From an uncultured Oscillospiraceae bacterium (GTDB taxonomy: Bacteria > Bacillota > Clostridia > Oscillospirales > Oscillospiraceae), in the NCBI GenBank assembly GCA_958436045.1, contig CAUBIP010000002.1:1-64000 (forward strand): a stretch of 64,000 nt of DNA, given 5' to 3'. The translations under genes were made by a program, and so were the position numbers. The first letter of the stretch is position 1, and each line of letters starts with the position of its first letter. The notes beneath the pieces were generated by a model. The model had not been told where the DNA came from. It was given only the letters and a program-made list of their open reading frames with translations, and made no database searches. Shown here piece by piece: positions 27,637-36,645 of this stretch.

Positions 27637-28115
27637 CGTGTCTCCTCTTCTCCGGCAGCCGCCAGGCTGGCAGCGATCTCCTGCCGGATCTCGTGCAGGC
27701 TCCGCCCAGTCTGCTGGGCGATGCGCACCAGGTCGTCATACTCCGCCTTGCAACGCCCGCCTGCCCACTTGCAGCGGACAGGGCCCAGCGGCGTCTGCAC
27801 CGTCGCCGCTCTGCGGGGCAGCACCCGCCGCTGCACCGGCTGCACCCGCACACCGAGGGTCGTCGTGTGGGCAAACAGCAGGGCGGCAAAGCGGTCCTCC
27901 TCTCCCTCCCGGCAGAGGCAGCAGAGCATCACACCGGGGCGATTCTTTTTCATACCGATGGCGATGGTATAGCAGTCCAGTGCCCCGGCATCCAGCAGCT
28001 GTGCCGATGCAAAGCCGATCTCCTCCGGCGTCATATCGTCAAGATTGCAGGCAAGCTCGCAGATCGTTTCCGTTTCTGTCTCCGGCGTGCCGGGCCGGGC
28101 ATAATATGCATTCAT
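27633..28115 (-). CDS. larC2: Nickel-pincer cofactor nickel insertase, C-terminal part (LarC2)
   Basis: A 160-residue homologue of the LarC C-terminal domain, the CTP-binding part of the insertase. ICELACNLDDMTPEEIGFA, AGALDCYTIAIGMKKNRPG and VMLCCLCR are the family core, and KAEYDDLVRIAQQTGRS matches its C-terminal end. It has its own start codon overlapping the larB stop by four bases and ends by overlapping the larC1 start, so it is made as a separate chain before larC1. This order is inverted relative to the usual one. Confidence 0.9.
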   Translation of the reverse strand: MNAYYARPGTPETETETICELACNLDDMTPEEIGFASAQLLDAGALDCYTIAIGMKKNRPGVMLCCLCREGEEDRFAALLFAHTTTLGVRVQPVQRRVLPRRAATVQTPLGPVRCKWAGGRCKAEYDDLVRIAQQTGRSLHEIRQEIAASLAAAGEEETR

Positions 28116-28870
28116 GGCCGCACCCCCATATGATTGATCCGGTCCGCCAAAAAGCCCGCGCCAAAACCATTGTCGATATTCACGACGCTGACACCGCTGG
28201 CGCAGGAATTGAGCATCGACAGCAGCGCCGCCAGCCCGCCGAAGGCCGCACCATAGCCCACGCTCGTGGGCACGGCGATGACCGGGCAGTCCACCAGACC
28301 GCCGATCACACTGGCCAGCGCGCCCTCCATTCCAGCGATGGCGATAACAACACTGGCCTGCATCAGGTCCTCCAGATGCGCCAGCAGCCGGTGGACCCCG
28401 GCCACGCCGACATCATACAGCCGCAGCACGCGGCTGCCCAAGACCTCAGCGGTCAGCGCCGCCTCCTCGGCGACCGGGATATCACTGGTGCCGCCGGTGG
28501 CGACGACGACCGTCCCCAGCCCGTCCGGCGCCGGCACCGGGCCAATCACACCGACCCGGCCCGCGGCATGGTAGGTAAGCGGCAGCTGCGCCGCCACGTA
28601 CTCCGCCGCGTCCTGGCTCATCCGCGTGATGAGCACCGTCTCCTGCCCCCCGTCCCGGAGGGCGGCGGCGATGCGCGCAATCTGCTCCGGCGTCTTTCCC
28701 GCACCGTAGATGACCTCCGCCGCGCCCTGGCGCAGGCTCCGGTGTCGGTCGATCTTCGCAAAGCCCAGGTCCTCAAACGGGGCCATTTTCAGCTGCAGTG
28801 CCGCGTCCTGCGGTGAGATCTCGCCCCGCTGCACCTGCCTAAGCAAGGCCGCCAATGCTTTCTCGTTCAT
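28112..28870 (-). CDS. larB: Nicotinate adenine dinucleotide carboxylase/hydrolase LarB
   Basis: A 252-residue enzyme that carboxylates C5 of nicotinate adenine dinucleotide and cleaves it, the first step of nickel-pincer cofactor synthesis. The C-terminal half resembles PurE (AIR carboxylase): VVVATGGTSDIPVAEEA, GVAGVHRLL and ASVIGGLVDCPVIAVPTSVGYG. The N-terminal KIDRHRSLRQGAAEVIYG is typical of LarB. Overlaps larE and larC2 by four bases each. Confidence 0.94.
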   Translation of the reverse strand: MNEKALAALLRQVQRGEISPQDAALQLKMAPFEDLGFAKIDRHRSLRQGAAEVIYGAGKTPEQIARIAAALRDGGQETVLITRMSQDAAEYVAAQLPLTYHAAGRVGVIGPVPAPDGLGTVVVATGGTSDIPVAEEAALTAEVLGSRVLRLYDVGVAGVHRLLAHLEDLMQASVVIAIAGMEGALASVIGGLVDCPVIAVPTSVGYGAAFGGLAALLSMLNSCASGVSVVNIDNGFGAGFLADRINHMGVRP

Positions 28871-29616
28871 TCATCTCTCGCCTCCAGATCCAATACTGCC
28901 GCCGAAAACTCTGCCCGCAGCGCCTGTAGGAGCACCTTGCGTTGCTCCAGCGCCCGGGGCAGCTGCGCCTGCGGCAACTGCAGCAACGCTGTATCTCCCC
29001 GCTGGCGGACGCGAAAATCCCGAAAGCCCAGGGTAAACAGCGCCTGCTCCGCCCGCTCGATCCGGGCAAGATTCTCTGCCGTGATCCTCATACCGGGCTG
29101 GACTCGGGTAGCCAGGCAGGCATAGGCAGGCTTGTCCCAGACCGGCAGGCCCGCCGCCTTCGCCCCGGCACGGATCTGCGCCTTCGTCAGGCCGCACAGC
29201 CGCAGCGGTGACTGGACCTGCAGCTCCTGCAGCGCCCGCATCCCAGGGCGGTCCACCACAGCATCCGAAGCGTTCGTCCCGTCCCAAAGCAGGCGGTAGC
29301 CGTCCTTCGCCGCAGCGGCGGCAATGGCAGAGAAAATTTTCCGCTTACAGTAATAGCAGCGCTCCGGCGGGTTGCGCCGCACCTGGGCGTCCGCCAAGAC
29401 ATCCAGCGCCAAAACCTTCAGCGGCAGCCCCAAGCCGCCGCACAGCTGCGTCGCGTCCCGCCGCTCAAAGGCTGGCTGAAACTGGGTCTCGGCAAAATAG
29501 GGCTGCACCTGCGCGCCTGCCGCCTGGGCGCAGTGGAGCAGATACGCCGAATCCACTCCACCGGACAAGGCCAGCGCGCCCTTTGGGTTTGCGTTAAAAT
29601 ATTCCTGCAGTGTCAT
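28867..29616 (-). CDS. larE: Sulfur transferase LarE for nickel-pincer cofactor
   Basis: A 249-residue PP-loop enzyme. LALSGGVDSAYLL is the ATP pyrophosphatase motif; ERCYYCKRKIF and KPAYACLATR hold the cysteines. The single Cys in the latter corresponds to the sacrificial sulfur-donor cysteine of the Lactiplantibacillus enzyme. Start chosen at ATG 29616 after AGGTGGGG. It is the first gene of larE-larB-larC2-larC1. No LarA racemase or nickel transporter is adjacent, so the cofactor user must be elsewhere in the genome. Confidence 0.92.
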   Translation of the reverse strand: MTLQEYFNANPKGALALSGGVDSAYLLHCAQAAGAQVQPYFAETQFQPAFERRDATQLCGGLGLPLKVLALDVLADAQVRRNPPERCYYCKRKIFSAIAAAAAKDGYRLLWDGTNASDAVVDRPGMRALQELQVQSPLRLCGLTKAQIRAGAKAAGLPVWDKPAYACLATRVQPGMRITAENLARIERAEQALFTLGFRDFRVRQRGDTALLQLPQAQLPRALEQRKVLLQALRAEFSAAVLDLEARDE

Positions 29617-29649
29617 CACAAGCCCCACCTTTCCGCCTCTGTTACGCTG

Positions 29650-29677
29650 ATTTTATCATAAAACCCGGGTCTGTCAA
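29650..29677 (-). promoter_or_regulatory. Promoter of the lar operon
   Basis: TTGACA, a 16-bp spacer and TAAAAT on the minus strand, about 35 bases before larE. Confidence 0.82.
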
Positions 29678-29779
29678 GTCGACCGGGCTGCCGGTCGCCC
29701 CAATATCTAGCAGGTGCAGCCCCAGATTTTGTGGTTTCCGGAAAATCCGGCGAAAAATTCGTATTTCTTAAAAAAATGA

Positions 29780-29808
29780 TTGACCAAACCGCAAACAGCC
29801 GTTATAAT
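29780..29808 (+). promoter_or_regulatory. Promoter of the rpmH operon
   Basis: TTGACC, a 17-bp spacer and TATAAT. The leader to rpmH is about 90 bases. I found no DnaA boxes here. Confidence 0.88.
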
Positions 29809-29904
29809 ACTAACTGTATGACCCCATCCTATGACGGGGTATTTTACGGGACTCGCTGCGGCTGGAGACAGCTGTTGAGCATATTTTTTCAGGAGGTGTA
29901 TACA

Positions 29905-30039
29905 ATGCTGCGTACCTATCAGCCCAAAAAGCGCCACAGATCCAAAGTGCATGGGTTCAGAAAGAGAATGGCAACTGCCAACGGCCGGAAAGTTCTTGCA
30001 CGCCGTCGTGCCAAGGGCAGAGCCAAGTTGTCTGCTTAA
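29905..30039 (+). CDS. rpmH: 50S ribosomal protein L34
   Basis: The 44-residue L34: [20 protein letters not shown] onwards, with the standard [19 protein letters not shown] core and length. AGGAGGTGTATACA precedes the ATG. As in most bacteria it is followed by rnpA, yidD, yidC and khpB. Unusually, dnaA is not divergent from it; the lar operon is. Confidence 0.98.
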   Translation: MLRTYQPKKRHRSKVHGFRKRMATANGRKVLARRRAKGRAKLSA

Positions 30040-30174
30040 AAGCCCTGGCCGCAAAACAATGCTCAATCCAGATGCTAATGAGATGTTAAGGGCGAGTAGA
30101 TGTATATCTATTCGCCCATTGCTTTTCCGGCGCGTCGGCACGGTAGTGTGTTTGCCGGGCTGCGGGAGGTTATT

Positions 30175-30528
30175 ATGCGCTTCTCCAGATCTTTGAAACT
30201 GAATCATGTCTTCCGGAAGCTCTATAACCGCGGCGATTCCGCCGTGAACCGTTACCTGGTGCTCTACTGCCAGCCCAACCATCTGCAGGAAAACCGCGTT
30301 GGGATCACCGTCGGCAAAAAGCTGGGCAAGGCCGTCGTGCGCAATCGGGCACGACGCCGCCTGCGGGAGGTCTACCGGCTCAATGAGAGCCGCTTCCGCC
30401 CCGGCTATGATATCGTCGTCGTCGCCAGAAGCCGCGCCGTGACGGCGGACTTCGGCGCACTGCAATCGGCGTATCTGGGAGCAGCCAAGCGTCTGGGAAT
30501 CCTTGTCGGAAAGGACGAAGAAGGGTGA
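30175..30528 (+). CDS. rnpA: Ribonuclease P protein component
   Basis: A 117-residue basic protein that assists the RNase P RNA in tRNA 5' processing. It has [20 protein letters not shown] followed by RLREVYR, the family signature. Start chosen at ATG 30175 after GGGAGG; upstream codons in frame lack a ribosome site. Its stop overlaps the GTG start of yidD. Confidence 0.96.
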   Translation: MRFSRSLKLNHVFRKLYNRGDSAVNRYLVLYCQPNHLQENRVGITVGKKLGKAVVRNRARRRLREVYRLNESRFRPGYDIVVVARSRAVTADFGALQSAYLGAAKRLGILVGKDEEG

Positions 30529-30737
30529 AGCGCGTTTTACTCAAAATAATCCGATTCTACCAGCGCTGTATTTCCCCGGCCTTTCCCGCCCGCTGCCGTT
30601 TTTCCCCCACCTGCAGCCAATATGCCTATGAGGCAGTGGCAAAATACGGCGCATGGAAGGGCGGCCGTTTGGCATTGCGGCGGCTAATCCGATGCAATCC
30701 CTTTTACAAAGGGGACTATTTCGATCCAGTGCCCTAG
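30525..30737 (+). CDS. yidD: Membrane protein insertion efficiency factor YidD
   Basis: A 70-residue protein with the family core [20 protein letters not shown] followed by [11 protein letters not shown], and the [13 protein letters not shown] end. It starts at GTG inside the rnpA stop (GTGA), so translation is coupled. YidD supports YidC-dependent membrane insertion, consistent with yidC next. Confidence 0.96.
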   Translation: MKRVLLKIIRFYQRCISPAFPARCRFSPTCSQYAYEAVAKYGAWKGGRLALRRLIRCNPFYKGDYFDPVP

Positions 30738-30764
30738 GGCGCGCACACACAACGGAGGAAAAAC

Positions 30765-32009
30765 ATGATCCTAGCATTCGGCTTTTGGGATATTATCAAA
30801 GTCCCATTTGGCTATGTGCTGGAGTGGCTGTACAACTGGACAGCAAACTACGGCCTGGCCCTCATCCTGTTCTCCCTGGTCCTGAAGCTGATTCTTTATC
30901 CTACCAGTGCCAAGAGCAAGAAGAGCATGATGAAAATGTCGCGTATCTCTCCGCAGGTCAAGCTGCTGGAGCTCAAATACGGAGATGACAAAGAATCCTA
31001 TCAAAAAGCGGTCCAAAAGCTCTATAAGGACGAAAACGTTTCCATGACCGGCGGCTGCCTGTGGTCTCTGATCCCCCTGATCGTGATCATCCCGCTGTAC
31101 CAGGTCATCCGCCAGCCTATCCAGTATATGATGCACGTTTCCAGCGAGAACGCGGCGCTCATTCTGGAGGGCATCAAAAAAGCAGCCCCGTCGCTCTTTG
31201 CGCATGCCAACGACTACTACCATCAGATGATCGCCGCCAGCCATGTCGGCGAATATGCGGACCAGATCAAAGACTGGGTGCCGGACCTCGGCAAAACCCT
31301 GCACAGCCTGAACTTCAGCTTCCTGGGCATCGACCTGGGGCAGGTGCCGGACTGGAAGATCTGGAAAATTGAAAACCTGAATTGGGCCGCCATTGGCCTG
31401 GTCGTCCTGCCGATCGTCGCTGCGCTGACGCAGATGCTTTCGATGCTGCTGAGCCAGAAGATGAACAACCAGGTCGCGACCAACGCCCAGGGTGAGCGGG
31501 ATGACGCAGCTGCCGCCGTGGCAAACCAGACCAATAAGTCCATGATGCTGTTTATGCCCATCATGTCGCTGGTCTTCTGCTTCACCATGCCCGCCGCCAT
31601 CTCCGTTTACTGGATCGCCCAGGCCGTATTCGGCATGATCCAGGACTATTTCCTGACAAAGCACTACCGGAAGATCTACGACGCCGAGGACGAGGAAAAG
31701 CGCAAGCGCGCTGCGGAATTGGCCCGGATCGAAGCAGAAAAAGAGAAGAGACGCGCGCTGCGCCGGGAAAAGAACCCCGATCTTGCCGTGGAAAACACCA
31801 GCAAGAAGAAGCTGCAGCAGCGGCAAAAAGAAGAAGCAGAAGCAGCCGCCAAGGCATATGCCCGGAAGCACGCCGAGGAAACAGGGGCCGTCCCGGAAGC
31901 CGCGCCGCAGGAACAGAGCGACGCCGCCGTCGGCGAGCGCACCTACGCCCGGGGCCGTGCCTATAAGGCCGACCGCTACCAGAAGCCCAACGGCTCTGCG
32001 AAGGAATAA
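30765..32009 (+). CDS. yidC: Membrane protein insertase YidC
   Basis: A 414-residue insertase for membrane proteins. It has the Gram-positive layout: YGLALILFSLVLKLILYP with the first conserved span, KSKKSMMKMSRISPQVKLLE as the coiled cytoplasmic loop, later spans around residues 105-125, 205-235 and 255-295, and a long charged, Lys/Glu/Ala-rich C-terminal tail from about 305. An obvious lipobox is lacking, as in many clostridial forms. GGAGGAAAAAC lies before the ATG. Next gene is khpB, 12 bases on. Confidence 0.96.
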   Translation: MILAFGFWDIIKVPFGYVLEWLYNWTANYGLALILFSLVLKLILYPTSAKSKKSMMKMSRISPQVKLLELKYGDDKESYQKAVQKLYKDENVSMTGGCLWSLIPLIVIIPLYQVIRQPIQYMMHVSSENAALILEGIKKAAPSLFAHANDYYHQMIAASHVGEYADQIKDWVPDLGKTLHSLNFSFLGIDLGQVPDWKIWKIENLNWAAIGLVVLPIVAALTQMLSMLLSQKMNNQVATNAQGERDDAAAAVANQTNKSMMLFMPIMSLVFCFTMPAAISVYWIAQAVFGMIQDYFLTKHYRKIYDAEDEEKRKRAAELARIEAEKEKRRALRREKNPDLAVENTSKKKLQQRQKEEAEAAAKAYARKHAEETGAVPEAAPQEQSDAAVGERTYARGRAYKADRYQKPNGSAKE

Positions 32010-32021
32010 CAGGAGCGTACC

Positions 32022-32936
32022 ATGGAAAAAAGTATTATCGCAACCGGAAAAACCATTGACCTGGCGATCCAGGCCGCTTTGAATGAACTGAAAATGGACC
32101 GCGACGCAGTCTCCGTCGAGGTCCTGGAAAATGCAAAATCCGGCTTCCTGGGCATTGGTGCCAGCCCGGCCAAGGTCAAGGTGACCTACGAGGCCCCGGA
32201 TGCGGAAGTGGAAGCAGCGCCGGCCCCGGCACTGTCTGCCGCCTCCCGCTCCAAGCCGAAAAAGCAGCGGCTGCCGAAGGAAGAAAAGCCTGCCGCCAAG
32301 CAGCCTGCCGCACAGGCCCCCGCTGCGCCTGCGGCTCCCGCAAAGCCCGCAGAAAAGAAGCCTGCCCGGCCGCAGCAGGAAAAGCGCCCCGCACCGCAGC
32401 CCGAAGCGAAACCCGCTGCGCCGAAGGCCCCCCCGAAGGAATACCCTGTGGCCGCCCCCGGCTCGATGGAAGCCCGGATCGAAGCCTTTATGCAGGGCCT
32501 GCTAACCCACATGGGCTCGGATGCCGTGCCCCACGCCGTCGCCACTGGGGAGGACGCTTACATGGTCGAGCTCGTCGGTGAAAACCTGGGTGCGCTCATC
32601 GGCCGCCGCGGCGACACCCTCGACGCGATCCAGCACCTGACAAACTACGCCGTCAACCGCGGCGAGACAAAGCGGGTCCGCATCAATGTCGACGCTGAGT
32701 CCTACCGGGCAAAGCGGGAAGAATCCCTGCAGCGCCTGGCTAAAAAGGTCGGCGCAAAGGTGACAAAATACCGCAGAAACATCACCCTGGAGCCCATGAA
32801 CGCCTATGAGCGCCATGTGATCCACGCCGCCCTGCAGGATATGCCGGACGTCACCACCTTCTCCACCGGTACGGAGCCCAATCGCCGGATCGTCGTGGCC
32901 TATAGCCGCTACCGCAATTTCGACGAAAAGCAATAA
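32022..32936 (+). CDS. khpB: RNA-binding protein KhpB/Jag
   Basis: A 304-residue RNA-binding protein. The Jag_N domain (residues 1-55) contains ENAKSGFLGIGASPAKV; a long Ala/Pro/Lys linker (60-145) follows; then a KH domain around 165-225 with GALIGRRGDTLDAIQHL and an R3H domain about 235-300 with MNAYERHVIHAAL. It probably works with KhpA on small-RNA and division control, as in other Firmicutes. Overall length is larger than average because of the linker. Confidence 0.95.
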   Translation: MEKSIIATGKTIDLAIQAALNELKMDRDAVSVEVLENAKSGFLGIGASPAKVKVTYEAPDAEVEAAPAPALSAASRSKPKKQRLPKEEKPAAKQPAAQAPAAPAAPAKPAEKKPARPQQEKRPAPQPEAKPAAPKAPPKEYPVAAPGSMEARIEAFMQGLLTHMGSDAVPHAVATGEDAYMVELVGENLGALIGRRGDTLDAIQHLTNYAVNRGETKRVRINVDAESYRAKREESLQRLAKKVGAKVTKYRRNITLEPMNAYERHVIHAALQDMPDVTTFSTGTEPNRRIVVAYSRYRNFDEKQ

Positions 32937-32947
32937 CACGTTTCTCA

Positions 32948-32983
32948 CCCCCGGCGGCTACAGTGCGCCGGGGGTCCCTTTTT
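32948..32983 (+). terminator. Terminator of the rpmH-khpB operon
   Basis: CCCCCGGCG pairs with CGCCGGGGG, then TCCCTTTTT. Confidence 0.9.
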
Positions 32984-33064
32984 CATCATTTTCCCGCCGG
33001 TGGGCAAGCTATACGCAGCCGGACCGGTACAGTTTACCGCAATCACACGAAACGGAGTCACCAC

Positions 33065-34816
33065 ATGCGAAGTCTTGGGATCTATTTAAAACCTTACCGG
33101 GCGCAGAGTATTCTCGCCCCGCTGTTCAAGCTTCTGGAGGCGCTGCTGGACCTGCTCGTCCCCATCGTCGTAGCCGCGATGATCGACACTGGGGCCCTGG
33201 GCGGCAGCAGGCGTACCGTGCTCCTCTATTTTGCCGCGCTGCTGGGCATGGCCGCCGTCGGTCTGGGCTTCAGCGTCGTCGCCCAGTTTTTTGCGGCCAA
33301 AGCCAGCGTCGGCTTTGCCGGCGGCCTGCGGCAGGCGCTGTTTGACCATATCCAAACGCTCTCCTTCCCGGAGCTGGACGCCCTGGGCAGCGATACCCTC
33401 ATCACCCGGCTGACGGACGATGTCAACCAAGTCCAGACGGGCCTGAATCTGAGCCTGCGGCTGCTGCTGCGCAGCCCGTTTATCGTGCTGGGCGCCCTGG
33501 TCTTCGCCTTTACCATCGACACCCGCTGCGCCCTTGTCTTCGCCGTTGCCATCCCGGTGCTGTTTCTGGTCATTCTCGGGATTATGCTCCGGAGCGTGCC
33601 CCTGTTTGGCAAAGTCCAGGCGGGGCTGGACCGGGTCACGGCGCTGACCCGCGAAAATCTGACCGGTGCCCGGGTCATCCGGGCCTTTTGCCGGGAGGAC
33701 GCCTCCGTGGCGGAGTTTGCCGCCAGCAACGAGGCGCTGACCCGGCTAAACCTGCAGGTGGGCAAGCTCTCCGCCCTGATGAACCCGGTAACCTACGTGC
33801 TCATCAATCTGGCCACCGTCCTGCTCATCCGGCAGGCCGGACTACAGGTCGAGCTCGGGCGGCTCTCCCAGGGACAGGCTGTCGCGCTGTATAACTATAT
33901 GCTCCAGATCCTGGTGGAGCTCATCAAGCTCGCCACCATGGTCATCACGCTGAATAAATCTGTCGCCTGCGCCCGGCGGGCCGCCAGCCTGTTCCAGGTG
34001 CATCCCTCGATGGCAAATGGCACAGCGCCAGCACCCCAGGCTGCCCCGGGCACCCCGGCGGTGACATTTGAAGATGTCAGCTTCACCTACCCCAGCGCAG
34101 GTGCACCCAGCTTGCGGAACATCAGCTTTTCCGCCCAACCCGGGCAGACGGTCGGGATCATCGGCGGCACCGGCAGCGGCAAAAGCACACTGGCCCATCT
34201 GCTCTGCCGCTTTTACGATGCCTCCTCCGGCCGCGTCCTACTCTGGGGGGAGGATATCCGTCGCTATGACCGGGCCGCGCTCCGCCGCCAGATCGCCGTC
34301 GTGCCCCAGCAGGCGACCCTGTTTTCCGGCACGATCCGGGACAACCTCCGCTGGGGCGACCAGGACGCCGCCGATGAGGCTCTCTGGCAGGCCCTGACCG
34401 TCGCCCAGGCCCGCCAAACCGTCGAGGACAAGCCCGGCGGCCTGGATTTCGTTCTGGAGCAAGGCGGCAGGAACCTCTCCGGGGGACAAAAGCAGCGGCT
34501 GACCATCGCCCGGGCCCTTGTCCGGCAGCCGAAGCTCCTGGTCCTGGACGACAGCGCCAGCGCGCTGGACTACGCAACAGACGCCGCTCTGCGCCAGGCC
34601 CTGCACCAGCTGCACGATACGACAGTCTTTGTCATCTCCCAGCGCATCGCCAGCGTCCGCCAGGCGGATCAAATTCTCGTTCTCGACGGCGGTGCCCTGG
34701 CTGGTTGCGGCGACCATACGGCGCTGCTGGCCAAATGCCCCGTGTATCAGGATATCTATCGCACCCAGTTCACGCAGGACGCGGTGCAGCAGCAAGGAGG
34801 GAAGCCCCATGGCTAA
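33065..34816 (+). CDS. ABC exporter, half 1 (degenerate Walker B)
   Basis: A 583-residue ABC half-transporter: six membrane spans in the first 310 residues and an ATPase domain about 340-583 with GGTGSGKST, LSGGQKQRLTIARAL and LLVLDDSASALD. The usual Walker B glutamate after the Asp is replaced (D-D-S instead of D-E-A), as in the degenerate-site half of heterodimeric exporters. Start chosen at ATG 33065, after CGGAG. Overlaps the second half-transporter gene by eight bases. Probably a multidrug or lipid exporter; substrate unknown. Confidence 0.92.
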   Translation: MRSLGIYLKPYRAQSILAPLFKLLEALLDLLVPIVVAAMIDTGALGGSRRTVLLYFAALLGMAAVGLGFSVVAQFFAAKASVGFAGGLRQALFDHIQTLSFPELDALGSDTLITRLTDDVNQVQTGLNLSLRLLLRSPFIVLGALVFAFTIDTRCALVFAVAIPVLFLVILGIMLRSVPLFGKVQAGLDRVTALTRENLTGARVIRAFCREDASVAEFAASNEALTRLNLQVGKLSALMNPVTYVLINLATVLLIRQAGLQVELGRLSQGQAVALYNYMLQILVELIKLATMVITLNKSVACARRAASLFQVHPSMANGTAPAPQAAPGTPAVTFEDVSFTYPSAGAPSLRNISFSAQPGQTVGIIGGTGSGKSTLAHLLCRFYDASSGRVLLWGEDIRRYDRAALRRQIAVVPQQATLFSGTIRDNLRWGDQDAADEALWQALTVAQARQTVEDKPGGLDFVLEQGGRNLSGGQKQRLTIARALVRQPKLLVLDDSASALDYATDAALRQALHQLHDTTVFVISQRIASVRQADQILVLDGGALAGCGDHTALLAKCPVYQDIYRTQFTQDAVQQQGGKPHG

Positions 34817-36572
34817 AGCTTCTTTCAAACGCTCTGCCCAGCGGGCCAGCCTGGCCCAGCTGCTGCGGCGCATCGGCCGCGCCTGGCCTGCTCTGGTGGT
34901 CAGCACCCTGCTGACCGCCGCCACCGTCGTGCTGCAGCTGTATGTTCCCATTCTCTTTGGCGACGCCATCGACCAGATCGCCGGGGCAGGGGAGGTCCAT
35001 TTTGCCCGCCTCGCCCGTTATCTGCAGGAGATCAGCCTTCTGGTGGCGCTGTCCGCCGTGAGCAACTGGATCTCTAACCGCATCAACAACCGCATCACTT
35101 ACCGGACGGTTCAGTCCCTGCGGGATGAGAGCATCTGCCACCTGCAAAAGCTTCCGCTCTCTTACCTGGACGGTCACACCGTCGGTGACCTGGTCAGCCG
35201 CATCACGGCGGATATCGATGTCATCAGTGACGGCCTGCTGCTGGGCTTTACCCAGCTGCTGACGGGGGGCCTGACCATCGCCGTCACGCTGGTGTTCATG
35301 TTCTCTAAAAATCTCTCCGTCTCGCTGCTGGTCGTGGTCCTGACCCCGTTGAGCTTTCTGGTCGCCCGGTTTATCTCCAGCCGCTCGTTCCGGCTGTTCC
35401 AGCAGCAGAGCGTGCTGCGAGGCAAGCAGACCGCGCTGGTGGACGAGATGATCGGCGGTCAAAAGCTGGTCCAGGCCTTCGACTATACCGAGACTGCCTC
35501 CCGCCGCTTTGCCGCCATCAACGAGGACCTGATGCAATGCAGCCAGCAGGCCGTGTTTTACAGCAGCCTGACCAACCCCTCCACCCGGTTCGTCAACAGC
35601 CTGATCTATGCCGGCGTGGCGCTGCTGGGCATCTTCCTGATCCCCGGCGGCAGCCTGACCGTCGGCGGCCTGACGATCCTACTGGCCTATGCCAACCAGT
35701 ATATGAAGCCGTTTAACGATATCAGCGCCGTCGTTACAGAATTCCAAAATGCGCTGGCCTGCGCAGACCGGATCTTCTCCCTGCTGGCAGAACCGGCAGA
35801 GCCGGAGGACGCGCCGTCCGCCGCCATAGCAGCGCCGGAGTCGGTCCGGGGTGCTGTGACGCTGGAGCAGCTCCAATTCAGCTACGACGAGGCCCGCCCC
35901 CTGATCACGGACCTGGATCTGACCGTCCAGCCCGGGCAGCGGGTCGCCATCGTCGGCCCCACCGGCTGCGGCAAGACGACGCTGATCAATCTCCTGATGC
36001 GCTTTTACGAGCCGGACGGCGGCCGTATCACCGTGGACGGCACACCGGTCACGGCGATGCCCCGGGCCGCACTGCGCCGTAGCTTCGGCATGGTCCTGCA
36101 GGATACCTGGATTAAGGGCGGAACCGTCCGGGAGAACATTGCCTTTGGCCGCCCGGACGCACCAGAGGACGCGATCATCCAAGCCGCCAAGGCCGCCCAC
36201 TGCTGGGGCTTTATCCGGCAGCTGCCCCAGGGGCTGGATACCGTCCTCACCGGCGACGCCATCAGCCAGGGGCAGCGGCAGCTTCTGTGCATTGCCCGGG
36301 TCATGCTCTGCCTGCCGCCGATGCTGATCCTGGACGAGGCCACCTCCAGCATCGACACCCGCACGGAGATGCAGATCCAGCAGGCCTTCGAAACGCTGAT
36401 GCAGGGCCGGACCTCCTTCGTCGTCGCCCATCGCCTTTCCACGATCCAGGACGCCGATATCATTCTGGTTATGCGGGACGGCAAGATCGTCGAGCAGGGG
36501 ATCCACGCCGCGCTGCTGGCCCGGGGCGGCTTTTACGCGACGCTTTACTACAGTCAGTTCAAGCAGGCCTAA
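34809..36572 (+). CDS. ABC exporter, half 2
   Basis: A 587-residue partner of the preceding half-transporter. Six spans (about 20-315) are followed by an ATPase with GPTGCGKTT, SQGQRQLLCIARVML as the signature, and LILDEATSSIDT with an intact catalytic Glu. The signature starts ISQGQ instead of LSGGQ, so the non-canonical site is built from this signature and the partner's Walker B, as in TM287/288-type heterodimers. AAGGAGGG precedes the ATG inside the end of the first gene. Confidence 0.93.
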   Translation: MAKASFKRSAQRASLAQLLRRIGRAWPALVVSTLLTAATVVLQLYVPILFGDAIDQIAGAGEVHFARLARYLQEISLLVALSAVSNWISNRINNRITYRTVQSLRDESICHLQKLPLSYLDGHTVGDLVSRITADIDVISDGLLLGFTQLLTGGLTIAVTLVFMFSKNLSVSLLVVVLTPLSFLVARFISSRSFRLFQQQSVLRGKQTALVDEMIGGQKLVQAFDYTETASRRFAAINEDLMQCSQQAVFYSSLTNPSTRFVNSLIYAGVALLGIFLIPGGSLTVGGLTILLAYANQYMKPFNDISAVVTEFQNALACADRIFSLLAEPAEPEDAPSAAIAAPESVRGAVTLEQLQFSYDEARPLITDLDLTVQPGQRVAIVGPTGCGKTTLINLLMRFYEPDGGRITVDGTPVTAMPRAALRRSFGMVLQDTWIKGGTVRENIAFGRPDAPEDAIIQAAKAAHCWGFIRQLPQGLDTVLTGDAISQGQRQLLCIARVMLCLPPMLILDEATSSIDTRTEMQIQQAFETLMQGRTSFVVAHRLSTIQDADIILVMRDGKIVEQGIHAALLARGGFYATLYYSQFKQA

Positions 36573-36575
36573 GCC

Positions 36576-36604
36576 TTGCCGCCGCCAGACTCCCATGCTA
36601 TACT
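36576..36604 (+). promoter_or_regulatory. Promoter of uvrB
   Basis: TTGCCG, a 17-bp spacer and TATACT. I see no obvious LexA box next to it. Confidence 0.75.
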
Positions 36605-36645
36605 AGATGGCGGCCAAACCGTTTTTCACCGGAGGAGGGAACCAC

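Noticed and set aside
29617..29904. Replication origin upstream of rpmH
   Set aside because: No DnaA boxes, no AT-rich unwinding element and no dnaA gene.
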